Assembly (NCBI GenBank): GCA_964020155.1
Contig: OZ026554.1
Span: forward strand, 1,603,747-1,667,746
Length of the DNA stretch: 64,000 bases
Reading direction: 5' to 3'
Source of the DNA: Chondrilla cf. caribensis
Taxonomy: Eukaryota > Porifera > Demospongiae > Chondrillida > Chondrillidae
The position numbers and the translations under genes are program-made. Each line of letters opens with the position of its first letter. Positions within the stretch are counted from its first letter, which is position 1. This document shows, one piece after another, positions 1 through 13,200 of this stretch. The notes below the pieces were generated by a model. It had not been told where the DNA came from. It made no database searches and saw nothing but the letters and a program-made list of their open reading frames with translations.

Positions 1-1329
1 AGTATACAAATCTGTACATGTAAAGGTATATGTACTATAATATACAAATGGTAACTAAAAGATTAACGAAAACACACATCAGACAACCATAATATCATAT
101 TGAATGTCATGAAGAAGAAAGTACATGCCGATCATTGATAACTTGAAAGTTTAACAGTTATACAATAGTGCTGTTACATGCAATCTTTAAGGAAAGTTGA
201 CACTACCGATACATTCCTAGCCGCAATTAGCTAGCTATTATGTACACAAATTCACAAACCATACAGGGAGATCCAAAGTTAATATGAAAATACTTGTACG
301 TCGATAATGATAAAAATGAAACGCCTTCTCATTTATTTTAGTCCAAGGCTCAGTCTATAGCTAGATAACGAGTGCATGATAGCTATACACGCAGATGGTC
401 AGAATTACCAGGTTATTGTTGTATTTACCGATCGATCTGGGTTATTGATGGGTTTATTGGATACAGATCACTGGATTCCTTTCGAAGAGACGATGCCGGG
501 CTCAGCCGCGTTCGATTTCTATGAAATTCTCACAAACTGATTCCTCTGCGGGTAGTCTCAGCGCAATAATAATGGATTGTGTACTTCCTATTCGAGGACA
601 GTTTCCGTGTATGTGCAAATTGATTGTAGACGCGTGTACGGACCTGCATAATCTAGTATACCATAGAATCCATGCATATACGTACTACAGGTGGTCAGGA
701 AGGACATTAGCTCTAGGCCGATGCAGGTTTTACCTATAGACACACAACCCGGTGCCAAAGGGGATACAGTATCCCTGTGAATGCCACTCACTAAGTCATC
801 ACTGTGGCCTACCCTGTAAATTGAATTATAGCTGCAGTACACATGCATACGCATGCTCACAGAGGCACCACCTGCCTTGCAGTGACCAGGGATATATTAC
901 TCCATACCCTGCCACCATGACCTCCCTAGTGACTGACTGGATTATATAAAATTCAACACACTGTCACGTACATGGTCACATACTTCTATCCCCATGGAGG
1001 TGCTACACACCACACATGCATGTACATATGGAAACAAGTGGCTCAAATGGAAATGTTGCACCATAGATGGTTGCACCTTGTCACCAAGACGGCCTCATTG
1101 TCTAAAAGAATACTTTTCATAAGTCCTTGTATTAATATATACCAGCTGAGTGTTAAAGTTGTTGCTTTAGATAATGACAATTGCGCAATAGGTTGATTGC
1201 AACACAAATGCTGTGTATAGTCTAGTCCCTGAGAGACGCCGAGGGGCGGAAAAGGGAAGGTACGTCCCTTCAGCAGCCCTCTAATGCATTGTAACACCAT
1301 AGATCTATGGTAACACAGTGCCTGAAATG
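1..1329. other. Left-edge region without a recognised gene
   Basis: Only short, low-quality open frames occur here and none resembles a known family. The block does not match the usual upstream region of the SDR copies. An ATTGCGCAAT palindrome-like core is seen near 1183-1193, similar to the one in the promoters of other copies. I see no other feature. Confidence 0.5.
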
Positions 1330-1989
1330 CAGTGCTGCCAACCATGTCCTGGCCATTTCAGTATAGATATTTGCTCATATCAGTATTTTTCAAGTAATTT
1401 CCGTATTTTATGGAAGACTGATGACATAATAGCACATGCAAAAAAGTGCCATAACACAAGTACTGTACCATAGTTATGAGCTATGACTCCATTCCTCGCT
1501 CCCTTCATTACATTGCAAGTGTCTGAAGTGAAGCTGAGCACATTTCTAACTAATCTCATACTTATCGAGAATCGATTTTACAGCAGTAAAGATATCCAAC
1601 CCAGTAAAATCAGTAGTGGTTTTCTCGACCTACTTCAACCGTTTCTTGTGAACTGCTCCTTAAACTTATCGCTTAACATCGTTCAACCCTCCACGAGAAA
1701 CGCTAAAATCGCTAAGGCTCGATATGCCACGACGACTTAACTCAAGCTACGATTGAATCGTCCTGTAGGATGGACTTTTACCTTCTTAGGTGGATTAGCA
1801 ACAGCAGATGCACAAACGAGGGTGTTATCTACACTTTAATTTCGTCGTTCCTTTCTTGCTTGTGTTGGCCATTTTGACCCCAAGAAAAGGCATAGACAAT
1901 TTCCGTATTTATTGATCTATTTCCGTATTGCGTACAAACCTTGTAATTTCCGTATTTTTACGGATAAAACCGTATGGTTGGCAGCACTG
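1330..1989. mobile_element. hAT-like non-autonomous TIR element abutting SDR copy A
   Basis: The 5' end reads CAGTGCTGCCAACCAT and the 3' end is its reverse complement (ATGGTTGGCAGCACTG), giving terminal inverted repeats of about 16 bp. AAATG flanks both sides, and the right-hand AAATG contains the start codon of copy A. CAGTG-type ends are common in hAT elements, but those make 8-bp duplications and only 5 bp match here, so the superfamily is an inference. Inside are several copies of the phrase AATTTCCGTATTT near 1398, 1900 and 1948. No transposase is visible. A fragment of the same end is seen near 45955. Confidence 0.65.
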
Positions 1990-1991
1990 AA

Positions 1992-4900
1992 ATGGGTGCC
2001 CGTCTCTCCTATCCCGAAACTGACCAGAGTGGTAAGGTAGCAGTAGTAACAGGAGGGAACACTGGGATTGGATATGAGACCGCTAAAGGACTAGCTTTAC
2101 TAGGAGCACGCGTTATTATAGCGTGTAGGAGCGAAGAGAGGGCCAAAGGGGTGAGAGAATTTACACTCTGTGTAGAAATATGTGCTGCGTTTAGATGGCG
2201 AGTATGCATTAGAAACTGTACCTCAATGCAAGCCTATATTGATTTTGTGTTTAATCAACCGTGTCCTCACACACCGAGGTTGTGTTTTCTTATGGTCCAG
2301 GCCATAGAACGTATGCGTGGTGAAGTAGCTGAAGAACATCCAGACAAGACCATCAATGTTGAGTTTATGTCTCTGGACTTGGCATCTCTCCAATCTGTGA
2401 AGAACTTCATTGAAGACTACAAACAGAAAGAAAGCTCTCTTCACTTTCTTGTTAATAATGCAGCTTCCCCTCCTGCTCCTACAGAAGGTTGGTACATCCC
2501 CATAATGCATGTTTATGAGTTGGCAGCCATATTAACCATTTAAAACATTGGTTAATTTAATGGCTATCTGAATGCAGTACTGATGTATCTTCTGGACTGA
2601 GTGAAATGTTATGAAAAACCTATAATCTGCTGTGATAGAGTTCTGTTACCATTCAAACACAGGTAGACAGACCACTACAGATGGACTGGAACTGCAATTT
2701 GAGGTTGGTTCATGTCACCTGTATGCACGGACAAGCTTCCTACATCGTTTAGTAATACGTGCTGTGGTGACCTTTGTGAGCTAAAGAAGTGGTACTAAGC
2801 CTTAATAATATGAATACACGCTTGGGCTAAATACCAGTCCATAGGCAATATTTAGCGAAACTGCAATGTATGGAAGGTATAGGTCCGCCATTTTATTTCC
2901 GCGTCATCCCTACATATAGAGTGCTATTGCACTCTATGATAGTGTTGAAATGTAGCTTAACATGTCTACTTCATGCAGGATTAGAAAGTTGGAGAGTGAT
3001 ACGTTGTCCCGTGTAAATAGTGCAAAGGAGTATTGGAATTATTAGACAATCTGTTTAGTGTTTGCAGCATGCTATGTAAAGGTCTCTTCCATTAACAGCA
3101 TAAAGTTTCCACGTAAAAGTATAGAGTATATTCAATTTGTGGCATTTGTTAATGTTCATAGCTTGTCTATTTTGAGATAAATATCATCCAATAATGCATA
3201 GTGACAAATAATCAGTACTTTGCATTGGGCAGTTCCGTCAACGTTAATATCATATAAGATAAGCCTTGAGATCCCTTTCCAACCACAGGTGAACCACCTC
3301 AGTCACTTCTACCTGACTTTGGAGCTCCTGCCTGTCATCCTGTCCTCAGCTCCTGATGCAAGGATTGTGTTTGTGTCTTCTGCGGCTCACAAATACACCT
3401 ATCCTTTCAACCCAGACCAGCTTCAAGGGGAGCACCTCCAATTTGACTCTGCATGGGAGGTGCTTAAGCAATATGGCACTACAAAGTTGTACAATGTGAG
3501 TTTTGAAGTGACCAATATCAGCAGCAATCTCTGTGAGGACTAGTGTGTTGGTTTGTAGTAGTAATTGTATTATATAGTTCGTAGTCGACTTATTTAAGGT
3601 TCTGGATTCAGTTATCATGCAAGACAACATTTAGGAGGTCTTGAATATGTCTGAAATAGCACGTTAGCGGATTGAAATAATACCCCCTCCCCCTTTACTA
3701 GCATACGCTTACTCCCTTTGACTACTTTACTGGAAGGGAGTTGCTTGTTTCATTGCGTATCAAAATCACAGTCAATATAATAGTTTCTCTGCTTTATACA
3801 GACTAGAATAATATCATTATACAGTAGTTTAATTATGATAATCTTATTTATAAACATACACAAACGTGTGTAGATCATGACAGCTGATGCTCTGATGAGG
3901 AGGCTAGTTGGGAAAGGTGTTACTGTATCTGCCGTTCATCCTGGATTTGTGAGTTTCTATGCCATGTACATATGTGGTGACATGTATTGTCTGTCTCTCT
4001 CTCTGTGTGTGTGTGCGTGTGTGTGTGTGCGGTGTGTGTGCGTGCATGCATAAGTGTGTGTATTTTTCTATTGCCACTTCAAATATGATCTGGTTTGAAT
4101 TGACAAAATTGTCAAACAAGCACAAATTGTATGTCAATATGCCCCTTTTATAAATTCAGTCTATATACATTTGCGTATGTAGGTCAAGACCGAATTGGGA
4201 AGGAATGCAAACACTGTGCTTGGGTTTATATTGAATTTTTCCCATGCTTTAAGTTAGTCTATGCTGTAACACTTACACTTCTCACACCCTTCTCATCTGC
4301 AGTGCAGTGCATCTATCAGTGCATGTGTACACACATGTTACCTTAATCTGTACAAATTTCATTTTATGTATTGTTTGCAAATTCTACAAATCAGCACTCA
4401 AGCAAATGTAAACTTTCTGGTTTTACACCATGCCATGCGGGAATCCCCCATATGTGTATACTGAGTATATACTCATCATACACAGTGCTTATACAAACAC
4501 ATCAAGTCTCTCCAGGTACATGTGTACACTAACATGCCATCTTTGATTGTCTGCATGTCCAAGAGTTGTCCAGAGATCCCAAGAAAGGAGCTGCCACCAC
4601 CCTGTATGCTGCTGTGCACCCAGATCTGAACAAAGAGGAGTTTCAGTACTACAGTGACTGCAAGGCCATACCACCTAGTGTTGCCTCCAGGTATGTACAT
4701 ACATTTGTACTACATGTACTCGTGTATGGGCAGCTACTGTTTTCCAAAACCATGTGGATTCTGTGAAGTTCTCCGTGACCTAAAATTCAGACAACTGAAG
4801 GCACATGTGAAATAAAGAATTTATTAATAGTCATTATTTTACATTATTGTCCTTTCAAATATACAGATTTACATTTAAAATATAGAGTATTGCATTTGAT

Positions 4901-5586
4901 TGTAAGAAATATTATTAGCACATCCTCGCAAACTATTTTATGGCACTATGTGTTTTCAAAATTTATCTCAGGTAAACCATTAATTTCTCATTACATCATT
5001 AGTAGTGATATGGCTATAAAAATATGCTCCTGCTAACCGAATTGGATCTTACATGAGTATTTCCCACATACACACGTGGACATGTACATATGTGTACACA
5101 GTGTGTCTTTCCTTGTCATTCTATTGTTATTATAACAGAAACGTCACTCATCAGGAACAACTATGGGATAGAAGTTGTGATTTACTGAAAGACTACTTGT
5201 CTACTGAAATATGGAGAGAATATGGACCATTTCAAGCAACCAGTGGTGGTGAGGGTCAACAGGACCAGCCTCCTCCCGTCCCCAGTGGTGGTGAGGGTCA
5301 ACAGGACCAGACTCCTCCCGTCCCCAGTAGTGGTGAGGGTCAACAGGACCAGCCTCCTCCCGTCCCCAGTGGTAGTGAGGGTCAACAGGACCAGCCTCCT
5401 CCCGTCCCCACCTGTGGTGAGGGCCAACAGGACCAGCCTCCTCCCGTCCTCAGTGGTGGTGAGGGTCAACAGGACCAGCCTCCTCCTGTCCCCAGTGGTG
5501 GTGAGGGTCAACAAGACAAGCCTCCTTTGGAAGAACAGCCTTCTTCTGAAGAGCAGCCTACTCCAGAACAAGTAGAAGAAACCTGA
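1992..5586 (+). CDS. SDR copy A: retinol dehydrogenase-like oxidoreductase with repeat tail
   Basis: Predicted NAD(P)-dependent SDR of the RDH11-14 type, acting on retinoid or other lipid carbonyls (substrate inferred). Exons: 1992-2150, 2301-2487, 2663-2703, 3289-3495, 3874-3948, 4183-4252, 4564-4690, 5139-5586; all have GT/AG borders and join to 437 residues. The cofactor motif TGGNTGIG lies at residues 20-27. The active-site Tyr-Lys is YGTTK. The usual NNAG is NNAA, and exon 2 diverges from its paralogues right after it, ending in a Pro-rich stretch. Exons 3-6 are clearly diverged, whereas exons 1, most of 2, 7 and 8 are near identical to the other copies. The tail has seven 14-residue units, then Glu-rich sequence. 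An in-frame upstream ATG at 1974 lies in the adjoining transposon end; I chose 1992 because all paralogues start with MGARLSYPE. Confidence 0.85.
5225..5530 (+). repeat. 42-bp coding minisatellite, copy A (about 7 units)
   Basis: Unit of 42 bp encoding [14 protein letters not shown] with small variants (SSG, SGS, TCG; QT for QP). It lies in the last coding exon and keeps the reading frame. Confidence 0.9.
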
Positions 5587-6584
5587 ATACTACAGGTCCT
5601 GGAAACTTATCATTACATGCAATGCCATGTAGTCTGACAAGGAATCTAGTCAAGACAGTCTTGTAGAGTCAGTTCAATGTTTTATATATTTCATAATTAT
5701 GCATTATAGATACATGCACCACACCCATGATTCTGTATATTCCATTCTGTCCAATAATAATTATAATAACATGCTCTCTATTGCTATACTAATGTATTAT
5801 ATAATATACTACATAATAATGATACATGCACATGTATACTACACATAGACTCGGAGGTATACGTGTGTTCACTGTAATGAATTTCCAAGGTATTGTATAA
5901 TGTTTAATTTATGCATCTTATAGTGACTGTGTAACAACATATATATTTATTCCCCATCTAATTGTCACATGTCTGCCCCCCCCCCCCCCCACTACATCTG
6001 ATTGAACATAACATAACCACTAATTCACATACTGATGCATACCTCTATGGAAGTGCTACACACCACATGGTAACCATGCAGTTCCAAAGGATCTGGATCG
6101 AATGTAGACCATGGTCTCCCCAGTGCGTGAACAAATCGTAGCACATGTACATACACCCCTGCATGGGAGTGTTACAACCTTGTGGTGACCAGCATTAGAG
6201 TAAATACCATGGATGTATAAGACTGGCTTCCTATGTCTGATTTGCAGCAAAATGTTATATGTAATACATGCGTTATGCTTGTGATGGTGACGCCAGCTCG
6301 TACAATTAATGTAGGATTAATAACTTGAGTGTACCAAGCTGTGTATGTATTGTATGTACCAAGCTGTGTAATCATCACTAGCAATTTTTGTTTCACTCTA
6401 CTATACACTTAGTCTACCTTAGCATGTTATTTCGTCTCGGTTTGGAAACAAGAGTGCTTTAAAAGTGAAACATCATATGATATCTTGTAAGGCAATTGTA
6501 TACATGTACAGCAATTTTCATTCCTCAAGCTAAGATTGCACAATTCGGATTTCATCATACCATAGATACTTGAACATCTCTTGA
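5587..6584. other. 3' flank of copy A and upstream block of copy B
   Basis: No gene. The block matches the sequence after copies C, D and E (about 20530-20920, 27600-28300, 31900-32550), so it is part of the duplicated unit. It contains a homopolymer run of C near 5976-5993. Positions 6410-6584 resemble the proximal upstream region of other copies, here cut off from its gene by the element that follows. Confidence 0.6.
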
Positions 6585-7097
6585 GGCCTGTCACGCAATA
6601 ATCATTCCCACCCGCAACATTTATGTTAGGATGTGTTGTAGTCGCAATAGCTGTTCCAGGATTGGTTATTTTAGCCGTATTTCTTCCCCTGGGATGATTT
6701 ATGGGTGCCACAAAAGATCCTTCCCTACCACAAGACATACCACTCTAGGAATTAGTTGAATAATATTAAAGTATTTTGAAGATAAGTTGTTACTTATATG
6801 TGGTTCAAAAGTTAAATTATAATGTTTTCTTGAAAATATCCATGGCATCCTATTATACCTAAACATAGAAACATTAGTCAATGGCTTCATGTGCCTATAG
6901 TACATGCACTGGATATGGGCAGAAGGGATTTTCCAACAGCAATGGTCGAAGTTCACAAATATTTAACTATCAAGGAAGTGGAAAATTTGGAGGAAAGCAG
7001 GCAGAAAAACTCGCAATTCACATGCATATGATGAATGGAGTAGCTAGACATAATGATTTTATCTTGGAGTAAATATAGCATAATATTTTAGCTATAG

Positions 7098-8597
7098 TTT
7101 AAGCACCTCCGAATATATCTGGGGTTCCAGGCCACCTATTGAGATGGGAATTGTTTCAGAAGTTAGTTCACATCCGAAGCTAGCTGTGTCTAAAATATAA
7201 AGCTGACACGCCCCCTCTCCCATGAGCTATGCAAAAAGGTGCTTAGCGTTTTCTTCCCTATACTCTCCCATACATTGAAACATTATTAAGCACCTTCGAA
7301 TGTAACTGGGGTTACAGGCCACCTATTGAGATGGGAATTGTTTCAGAAGTTAGTTCACATCCCAAGCTAGCTGTTTCTAAAATATAAAGGTGACATGCCC
7401 CCTCTTCCGATGAGCTATGCAAAAAGGTGCTTAACGTTTTCTCTCGTATACTCTCCCATCCATTGAAAAAATATTAAGCACCTCCGAATGTAACTGGGGT
7501 TACAGGCCATCTATTGAGATGGGAATTGTTTCATAAGTTAGTTCACATCCCAAGCTAGCTGTGTCTAAAATATAAAGCTGACATGCCCCCTCTCCCATGA
7601 GCTATGCAAAATGGTGCTTAGCGTTTTCTTCCCTATACTCTCCCATACATTGAAAAATTATTAAGCACCTCCGAATGTATCTGGGGTTACAGGCCACCTG
7701 TTGAGATGGGAATTGTTTCAGAAGTTAGTTCATGTCCCCAGCTTATTTTACCTAAATATAAAGTTGACACGCCCCCTCTCCCATGAGCTATGCAAAAAGG
7801 TGCTTAGCATTTTCTCTCCTATACTCTCCCATACATTGAAAAATTATTAAGCACCTCCGAATGTATCTGGGGTTACAGGCCACCTATTGAGATGGGAATT
7901 GTTTCCGAAGTTAGTTCATGTCCCCAGCTTGTTTTACCTAAATATAAAGCTGACACGCCCCCTCTCCCATGAGCTATGCAAAAAGGTGCTTAGCGTTTTC
8001 TTCCCTATACTCTCCCATACATTGAAAAATTATTAAGCACCTTCGAATGTATCTGGGGTTACAGGCCACCTGTTGAGATGGGAATTGTTTCAGAAGTTAG
8101 TTCATGTCCCCAGCTTGTTTTACCTAATTATAAAGTTGACACGCCCCCTCTCCCATGAGCTATGCAAAAAGGTGCTTAGCGTTTTCTCTCCTATACTCTC
8201 CCATACATTGAAACATTATTAAGCACCTTTTAATGTATCTGGGGTTACAGGCCATCTATTGATATGGGAATTGTTTCAGAAGTTAGTTCACATCCCAAGC
8301 TAGCTCTGTCTAAAATATCAAGCTGACACGCCCACTCTTCCATGAGCTATGCAAAAAGGTGCTTAGCATTTTCTTCCCTATACTCTCCCATACATTGAAA
8401 CATTATTAAGCACCTCCGAATGTAACTGGGGTTACAGGCCATCTATTGAGATGGGAATTGATTTAGAAGTTATTTCACGTCTCCAGCTAGCTCTGCCTAA
8501 AATATCAAGCTGACACGCCCCCTCTCTCATGAGCTATGCAAAAAGGTGCTTAACATTTTCTCTCTTATACTCTCCCATACATTGAAAAATTATTAAT
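7098..8597. repeat. 187-bp tandem satellite, 8 units
   Basis: Units begin with AAGCACC(T/C)(C/T)(C/T)GAATGTA near 7100, 7288, 7476, 7663, 7849, 8035, 8221 and 8408, giving a period of 186-188 bp. Units are about 90% alike by eye. Each contains a CACGCCCCCTCTCCCATGAG block and the start of the next unit follows a TACATTGAAA(A/C) phrase. The array lies inside the GINGER-like element. Confidence 0.9.
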
Positions 8598-8669
8598 ATG
8601 TCTCGCATATTGAGTTTTGTAAGTTAAAGAAGTAAAAAAACTCAATTTGAAAGTAATTTACAAATAGCC

Positions 8670-9730
8670 TATAACAGCTACAGTGAATACTCATTAATCC
8701 GCCGCAATTCATTTTCAGTTTGGTTGTATCTCTCATCCAATCCATTTCCCTGAGAAAAGAAACTGAATCCATAATCTTTATATATTATGCAAAACAAGTC
8801 ACAAATTAAAGGATCAATATGTTGCATGATAATGGCATATATAGTGCATAAATTGTAGCAATAATATGTAAAAATGCTGAATATGCATGGTGGTATGTTG
8901 TAGCATCGGTTCAAAAGTATTGTATACTCTTTGTACATGCATAACGTAGTGGTAATGTGATTGGGCATTGAAAGGTTAATATGTCATAAAACATTCCAGA
9001 TCACTATAATATCATACCTGAGAATGATATACTGTAGTTAAATGATGTTGAATCCCCAGCAGTGACATCAACTCCTTGTTCAGCTCATTCCTGAACTCAG
9101 TGCCTTGATCAGTTATGATCACTCTAGGAATACCCAGCCTCATGAAAATCTGAAATATATACAATTATAATTGAATATGTATAGAAATTACTATGTAATA
9201 TCAATAATCCAAATATCACAGTAACACACCTTGAACAGAGCTCCTGCCGTCATTGATGCACAATTGGATAACATAGCGACTGTATCAACATAATGCAATT
9301 AGTGCCATAATCACTCAGTGTCAGAATCAAATGATTGGCTTGTTAAGACATCTGAATAGGCCCAATAAAGTCAATGCCCATGCATATGGTACCATGGACT
9401 CTTCACCAGAACTGGGTACAGCTCTGAAGTCATTGTCACCAACTTCCTATTGCCTTTCTGTTAGATGTCACAAATACGAACCTCCATTAACAAGAAAAAA
9501 CACAGTGATTCCTGCAAACTATGATGGAATACACATACATTGCAAGACATACTAGCTGCTCAACATTCTTAGCCATGCACTCCCTGCCACATGAACCAAT
9601 CCGTGATCCAAGACTGTGAGTGTACACTTGATACCCATATGTCCACCTGTTGGACCCGTGTGGCAAGCTTTTAGGATCTTATGTCTTTCTGCTTTGCTGG
9701 TGATGTACTTCACTTCAATGGCAGGCTAAA
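8670..9730 (-). pseudogene. Gypsy/GINGER-type integrase, degraded
   Basis: Read on the minus strand, blocks of a retroviral-like integrase appear in the right order. A zinc-binding H2C2 region spans about 9725-9600 (ACHTGPTGGHMG). A core segment at about 9400-9345 has GIDFIGPI, followed by an in-frame stop. The second catalytic Asp sits in ITDQGTEF at about 9120-9095, and GNGLDERYNQTENEL at about 8750-8700. The last two blocks are separated by what looks like an intron (9015-8752). Stops and frame breaks make it non-functional. The 3' end runs into a TIR-like sequence (TACAGTGAATACTCATTAATC on +, 8677 onward), the end of a pogo-like MITE. Confidence 0.75.
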
Positions 9731-10232
9731 TGAAATATATCAATAGCTATCATGGTTGTTGGTGACTGGATGCTTTGAATACAATCTACGAAAAAAGCTA
9801 GCCAGTGTTATGTTCATTGACCTAATGATCAACACGGCCTGTCTTTGTGTTCATGTAGAATAATTCTCCATTTCTGACAGAGAGCGAACGTTTTGGACTT
9901 CAACCGAATACCACGTTTCGAATTTACGGTCGCTCCACTAGGGTAAGTGCCCTCGGTGAGATATCGCTATACGTACGTCTCCAGTCAAATCACGCTCCAT
10001 TTGCTCCTCTCGTTCCAATTCTTCATCATAATTATTTCGATTGTGCTCTTCGCTCTTCGAGTTCCATCTACGACACGTTTGCAGCACTGTGGGAGGAGTT
10101 ATGACCATTATTCGAACGTCACAGAACTTCCGGGGGAACAGTTATTGCCGCAGAATGAATATTGCGTGACAGGCCATCGCAGCACGAATACTCTATACTA
10201 CGTAGATTAGATCGCAGTAGAGTGTCGACGAA

Positions 10233-13200
10233 ATGGGTGCCCGTCTCTCCTATCCCGAAGCTGACCAGAGTGGTAAGGTAGCAGTAGTAACAGGAGGGAA
10301 CACTGGGATTGGATATGAGACCGCTAAAGGACTAGCCTTGTTGGGAGCACGCGTTATTATAGCGTCTAGGAGCGAAGAGAGGGCCAGGGGGGTGAGCTAG
10401 CCTATATTATGTTTAGCCAATCATGCATGCACGTATATCCTCACACACCGAGGTTGTATTTCGGTCCAGGCTATAGAACGTATGCGTGGTGAAGTAGCTG
10501 AAGAACATCCAGACAAGACCATCAATGTTGAGTTTATGTCTCTGGACTTGGCATCTCTCCAATCTGTGAAGAAGTTCATTGAAGACTACAAACAGAAAGA
10601 AAGTTCTCTCCATCTCCTCATTAATAATGCTGGTCTGGGATTAGTAGGACAGTCGGATATTCGTAAGTATATATCTGTCTGTATGTTCGTCTGAGTTATA
10701 GCTATGTTCACGTGTAGTGTATAGTTGTTTGTGTGTACATGAGTGTGTATATACGTATACTTTGGAGAACATTTTCCTTTTAAGAGATAAAGGAGTACTG
10801 TATACGTGGTATTCATTATGTTTGTCGCCAATGGCAAACATGACCATGACAATTTCTGAGCATGTGGTGATACATACATACAATTCAATGACATCAAATC
10901 CACCAATGATGGCCAAATAGTTCCACCATAACATACACTGTATAATCAGTGTATGTTAGCATTCACGGATTCTCCACTTGGTTGTTTGTGGACTCTCAAT
11001 CAGTTTGCATGTGATTGATGATGAACTCACCAGATACCCTCCTGGCATCTGGAATGTCCTAATGGGCCGGTGTTTCAATTCAGACATTCCTTCGAGAATT
11101 CAAACAAAACTGTACCATGCTGTACTCCAAATACCTGCATGTGGTGAAGTTATGTTTCCTCTCAATGAAGTTGCGTCATTGTTATGCCGAGTGTGATGTC
11201 CATATGGAGGTTATTACACCCACTGGGGAGCGCATTTAACTAGTTACGTATAATTTGACCAAATATCCTTCAGAATTTACTAGACTAGTACCTTGTTAAT
11301 GTGAATTTCAACCATTCTTGCATAACAGTCTTTGGATATTGAATTGATTCCACTCGTATTTTGATGAAGCCATGCATCAAAGGGTGCCAGTGTATAGTAT
11401 ATTATTTATTGAACACCGGCAACTGCCACACACGCTCAGGTCTGCATGCATGTGGTATATAAATCTTGGAAGTATTACTTGTGTGTATTTTGCATAGGTG
11501 TATCAAAGGGAAAAGTGTGCACATATACCGTATGCACGTTTCACAGTTACTGTACTAAACTTTGATTTTGCGGTTCCATAACTTTGAGGATTTTCGCAGT
11601 TGTGGGCCAAATCAAATTTATTTTTTTCAGTTTAAAATGTTCGAGCTATATAGAGAGTTGTATCTGTGATTTTCATGTTTATTATGTATTGTGGACACCT
11701 AGCGAAGGAGAGGTACTTCATTGCATGTGCAAATCGCTAATAGAGAAGATCACTATGCTGTAGCTGTCGAAATTTTATCAAAAGTCAGGATGAAAATACT
11801 TCAATCTTTCGTCAATTCTTCATTAATTTTAAACTAACACAAACCCTATTGTCCTTTGTTCTATTGTAGTTGTGTTTTGCAACATGCACTATACATTGAA
11901 AATAGGCAGCCATCACTACATTTTACTACATAATCACAAGCACCATAATAATAAATTATAAATAATGATAACATTATATATTAAATGACAGATTACAGTT
12001 ATTATACTAATATGAAAAAGTGATTAATGATATAATTCCTCAAAAATCAAGGTGTATATGCTTTGTGAGGCCATTATTAATAGTATTTATTAAGGAAAAC
12101 AATGATAATGTGAATCATATGGAAATCAATAAAATAATAGTACAGAGTATCGATGAATAATATAGAATTTAGAGACGATAAGGGATGATAAAGGGTTAGG
12201 CAGAGGGTACATGACCCTCTGCCAGTGCAAGACCGATGATAGCGTGACCGTCACGTTGATTGCATCGTGATCTGGTACCTCTGATTGCTGCTATTTACTG
12301 ATCTCAGAAAGATAATTGACATCCAAGCCACTGCATCATCTGTGAGTATAGTTGATGTTTCTCTTTTCTGCCAACATTGCTGCAAGACTCTTATAGGCAA
12401 TTGTGGTGGCTGGACCCATCCCACCTCTTGCAGAGAAGACCAATGGGGTGAAAAGCCATGTTCAACTTCATAGATTCGCTGCATGATCATATGTCCTTCG
12501 TTTCTCTTTTTCATGTCTCAGGAATGTTGTTGTGGTCTTGGTTCGAAGAAGCCATTGGGTTAATACCATAATAATTGGTGGATTAAACTTTCGCGGGTGA
12601 CCAGACATTCCGTGCAAACCGCGAAAGTTCAGTACTGCGAAAATTTCCGCACATACGGTATGTGATACGTGCACACTTCCTCTGGTGTGCACACTTGGTG
12701 ATCAATTGATTAATGCCACTTAGTTACCATAGCAACTGACCAATTGATTAATGTCACTTCGCTACCACAGCACCCGCCGAGTCACAACCGTAGTATAATT
12801 GTGAAAAGTACGGTACGGGTTTCTTTTAATCGCCCGTTAGTAGTTGTACGTTAGGGAAGCGTCCACTTACGAGATATGTTCGCCGAGAATAATCACAGCG
12901 CAGCAATTTATTTAAAAAGTGTAAGAGGAGTTTCTGTAAATCGTTAGGGGAGCGCCCATCTACAGGGGATATGTTTTCCTTATCATCCTTTTGGCAGTGC
13001 GGGAGTGGAGGTTGTTTCTCCTGGTAGAGCGGGGGTAGAGGTTGTTCCTCTTATCTACGTGCCGGGTGAATATTGTCCTCGAGAACTGTCAAAAACTGGG
13101 CTTCCGCTAACTCCTCTGTTGGTTGAAAATTATCCCAATCCGTGTAATTTGGTCTATAAAACTGAAACGTCCGGCACATTCGGCGGAATCCATTGAACAA

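Larger units (their letters stand above)
6589..10171. mobile_element. GINGER-like DNA transposon, decayed, in the promoter of copy B
   Basis: The ends are inverted: 5' TGTCACGCAATAATCATTC and, read on the other strand from the 3' end, TGTCACGCAATATTCATTC. GGCC flanks both sides (6585-6588 and 10172-10175). The uninterrupted sequence is seen upstream of copies C, D and E (TTTGAGGCC or TTTGTGGCC followed by A(A/T)CGCAGC), so this is a clean insertion. TGTNR termini, a 4-bp duplication and a gypsy-type integrase are the published hallmarks of GINGER elements. The interior holds a 187-bp satellite and an integrase pseudogene on the minus strand. An unassigned + frame at 6881-7072 (63 residues) has no recognised domain. 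Confidence 0.7.

Noticed and set aside
1974..2543. 189-codon frame taken as a complete gene starting MVGSTE
   Set aside because: It reads through intron 1 by chance; paralogues show a donor at 2151 and an acceptor at 2300.
4476..4700. Minus-strand frame opposite exon 7
   Set aside because: It is the antisense shadow of a conserved coding exon.
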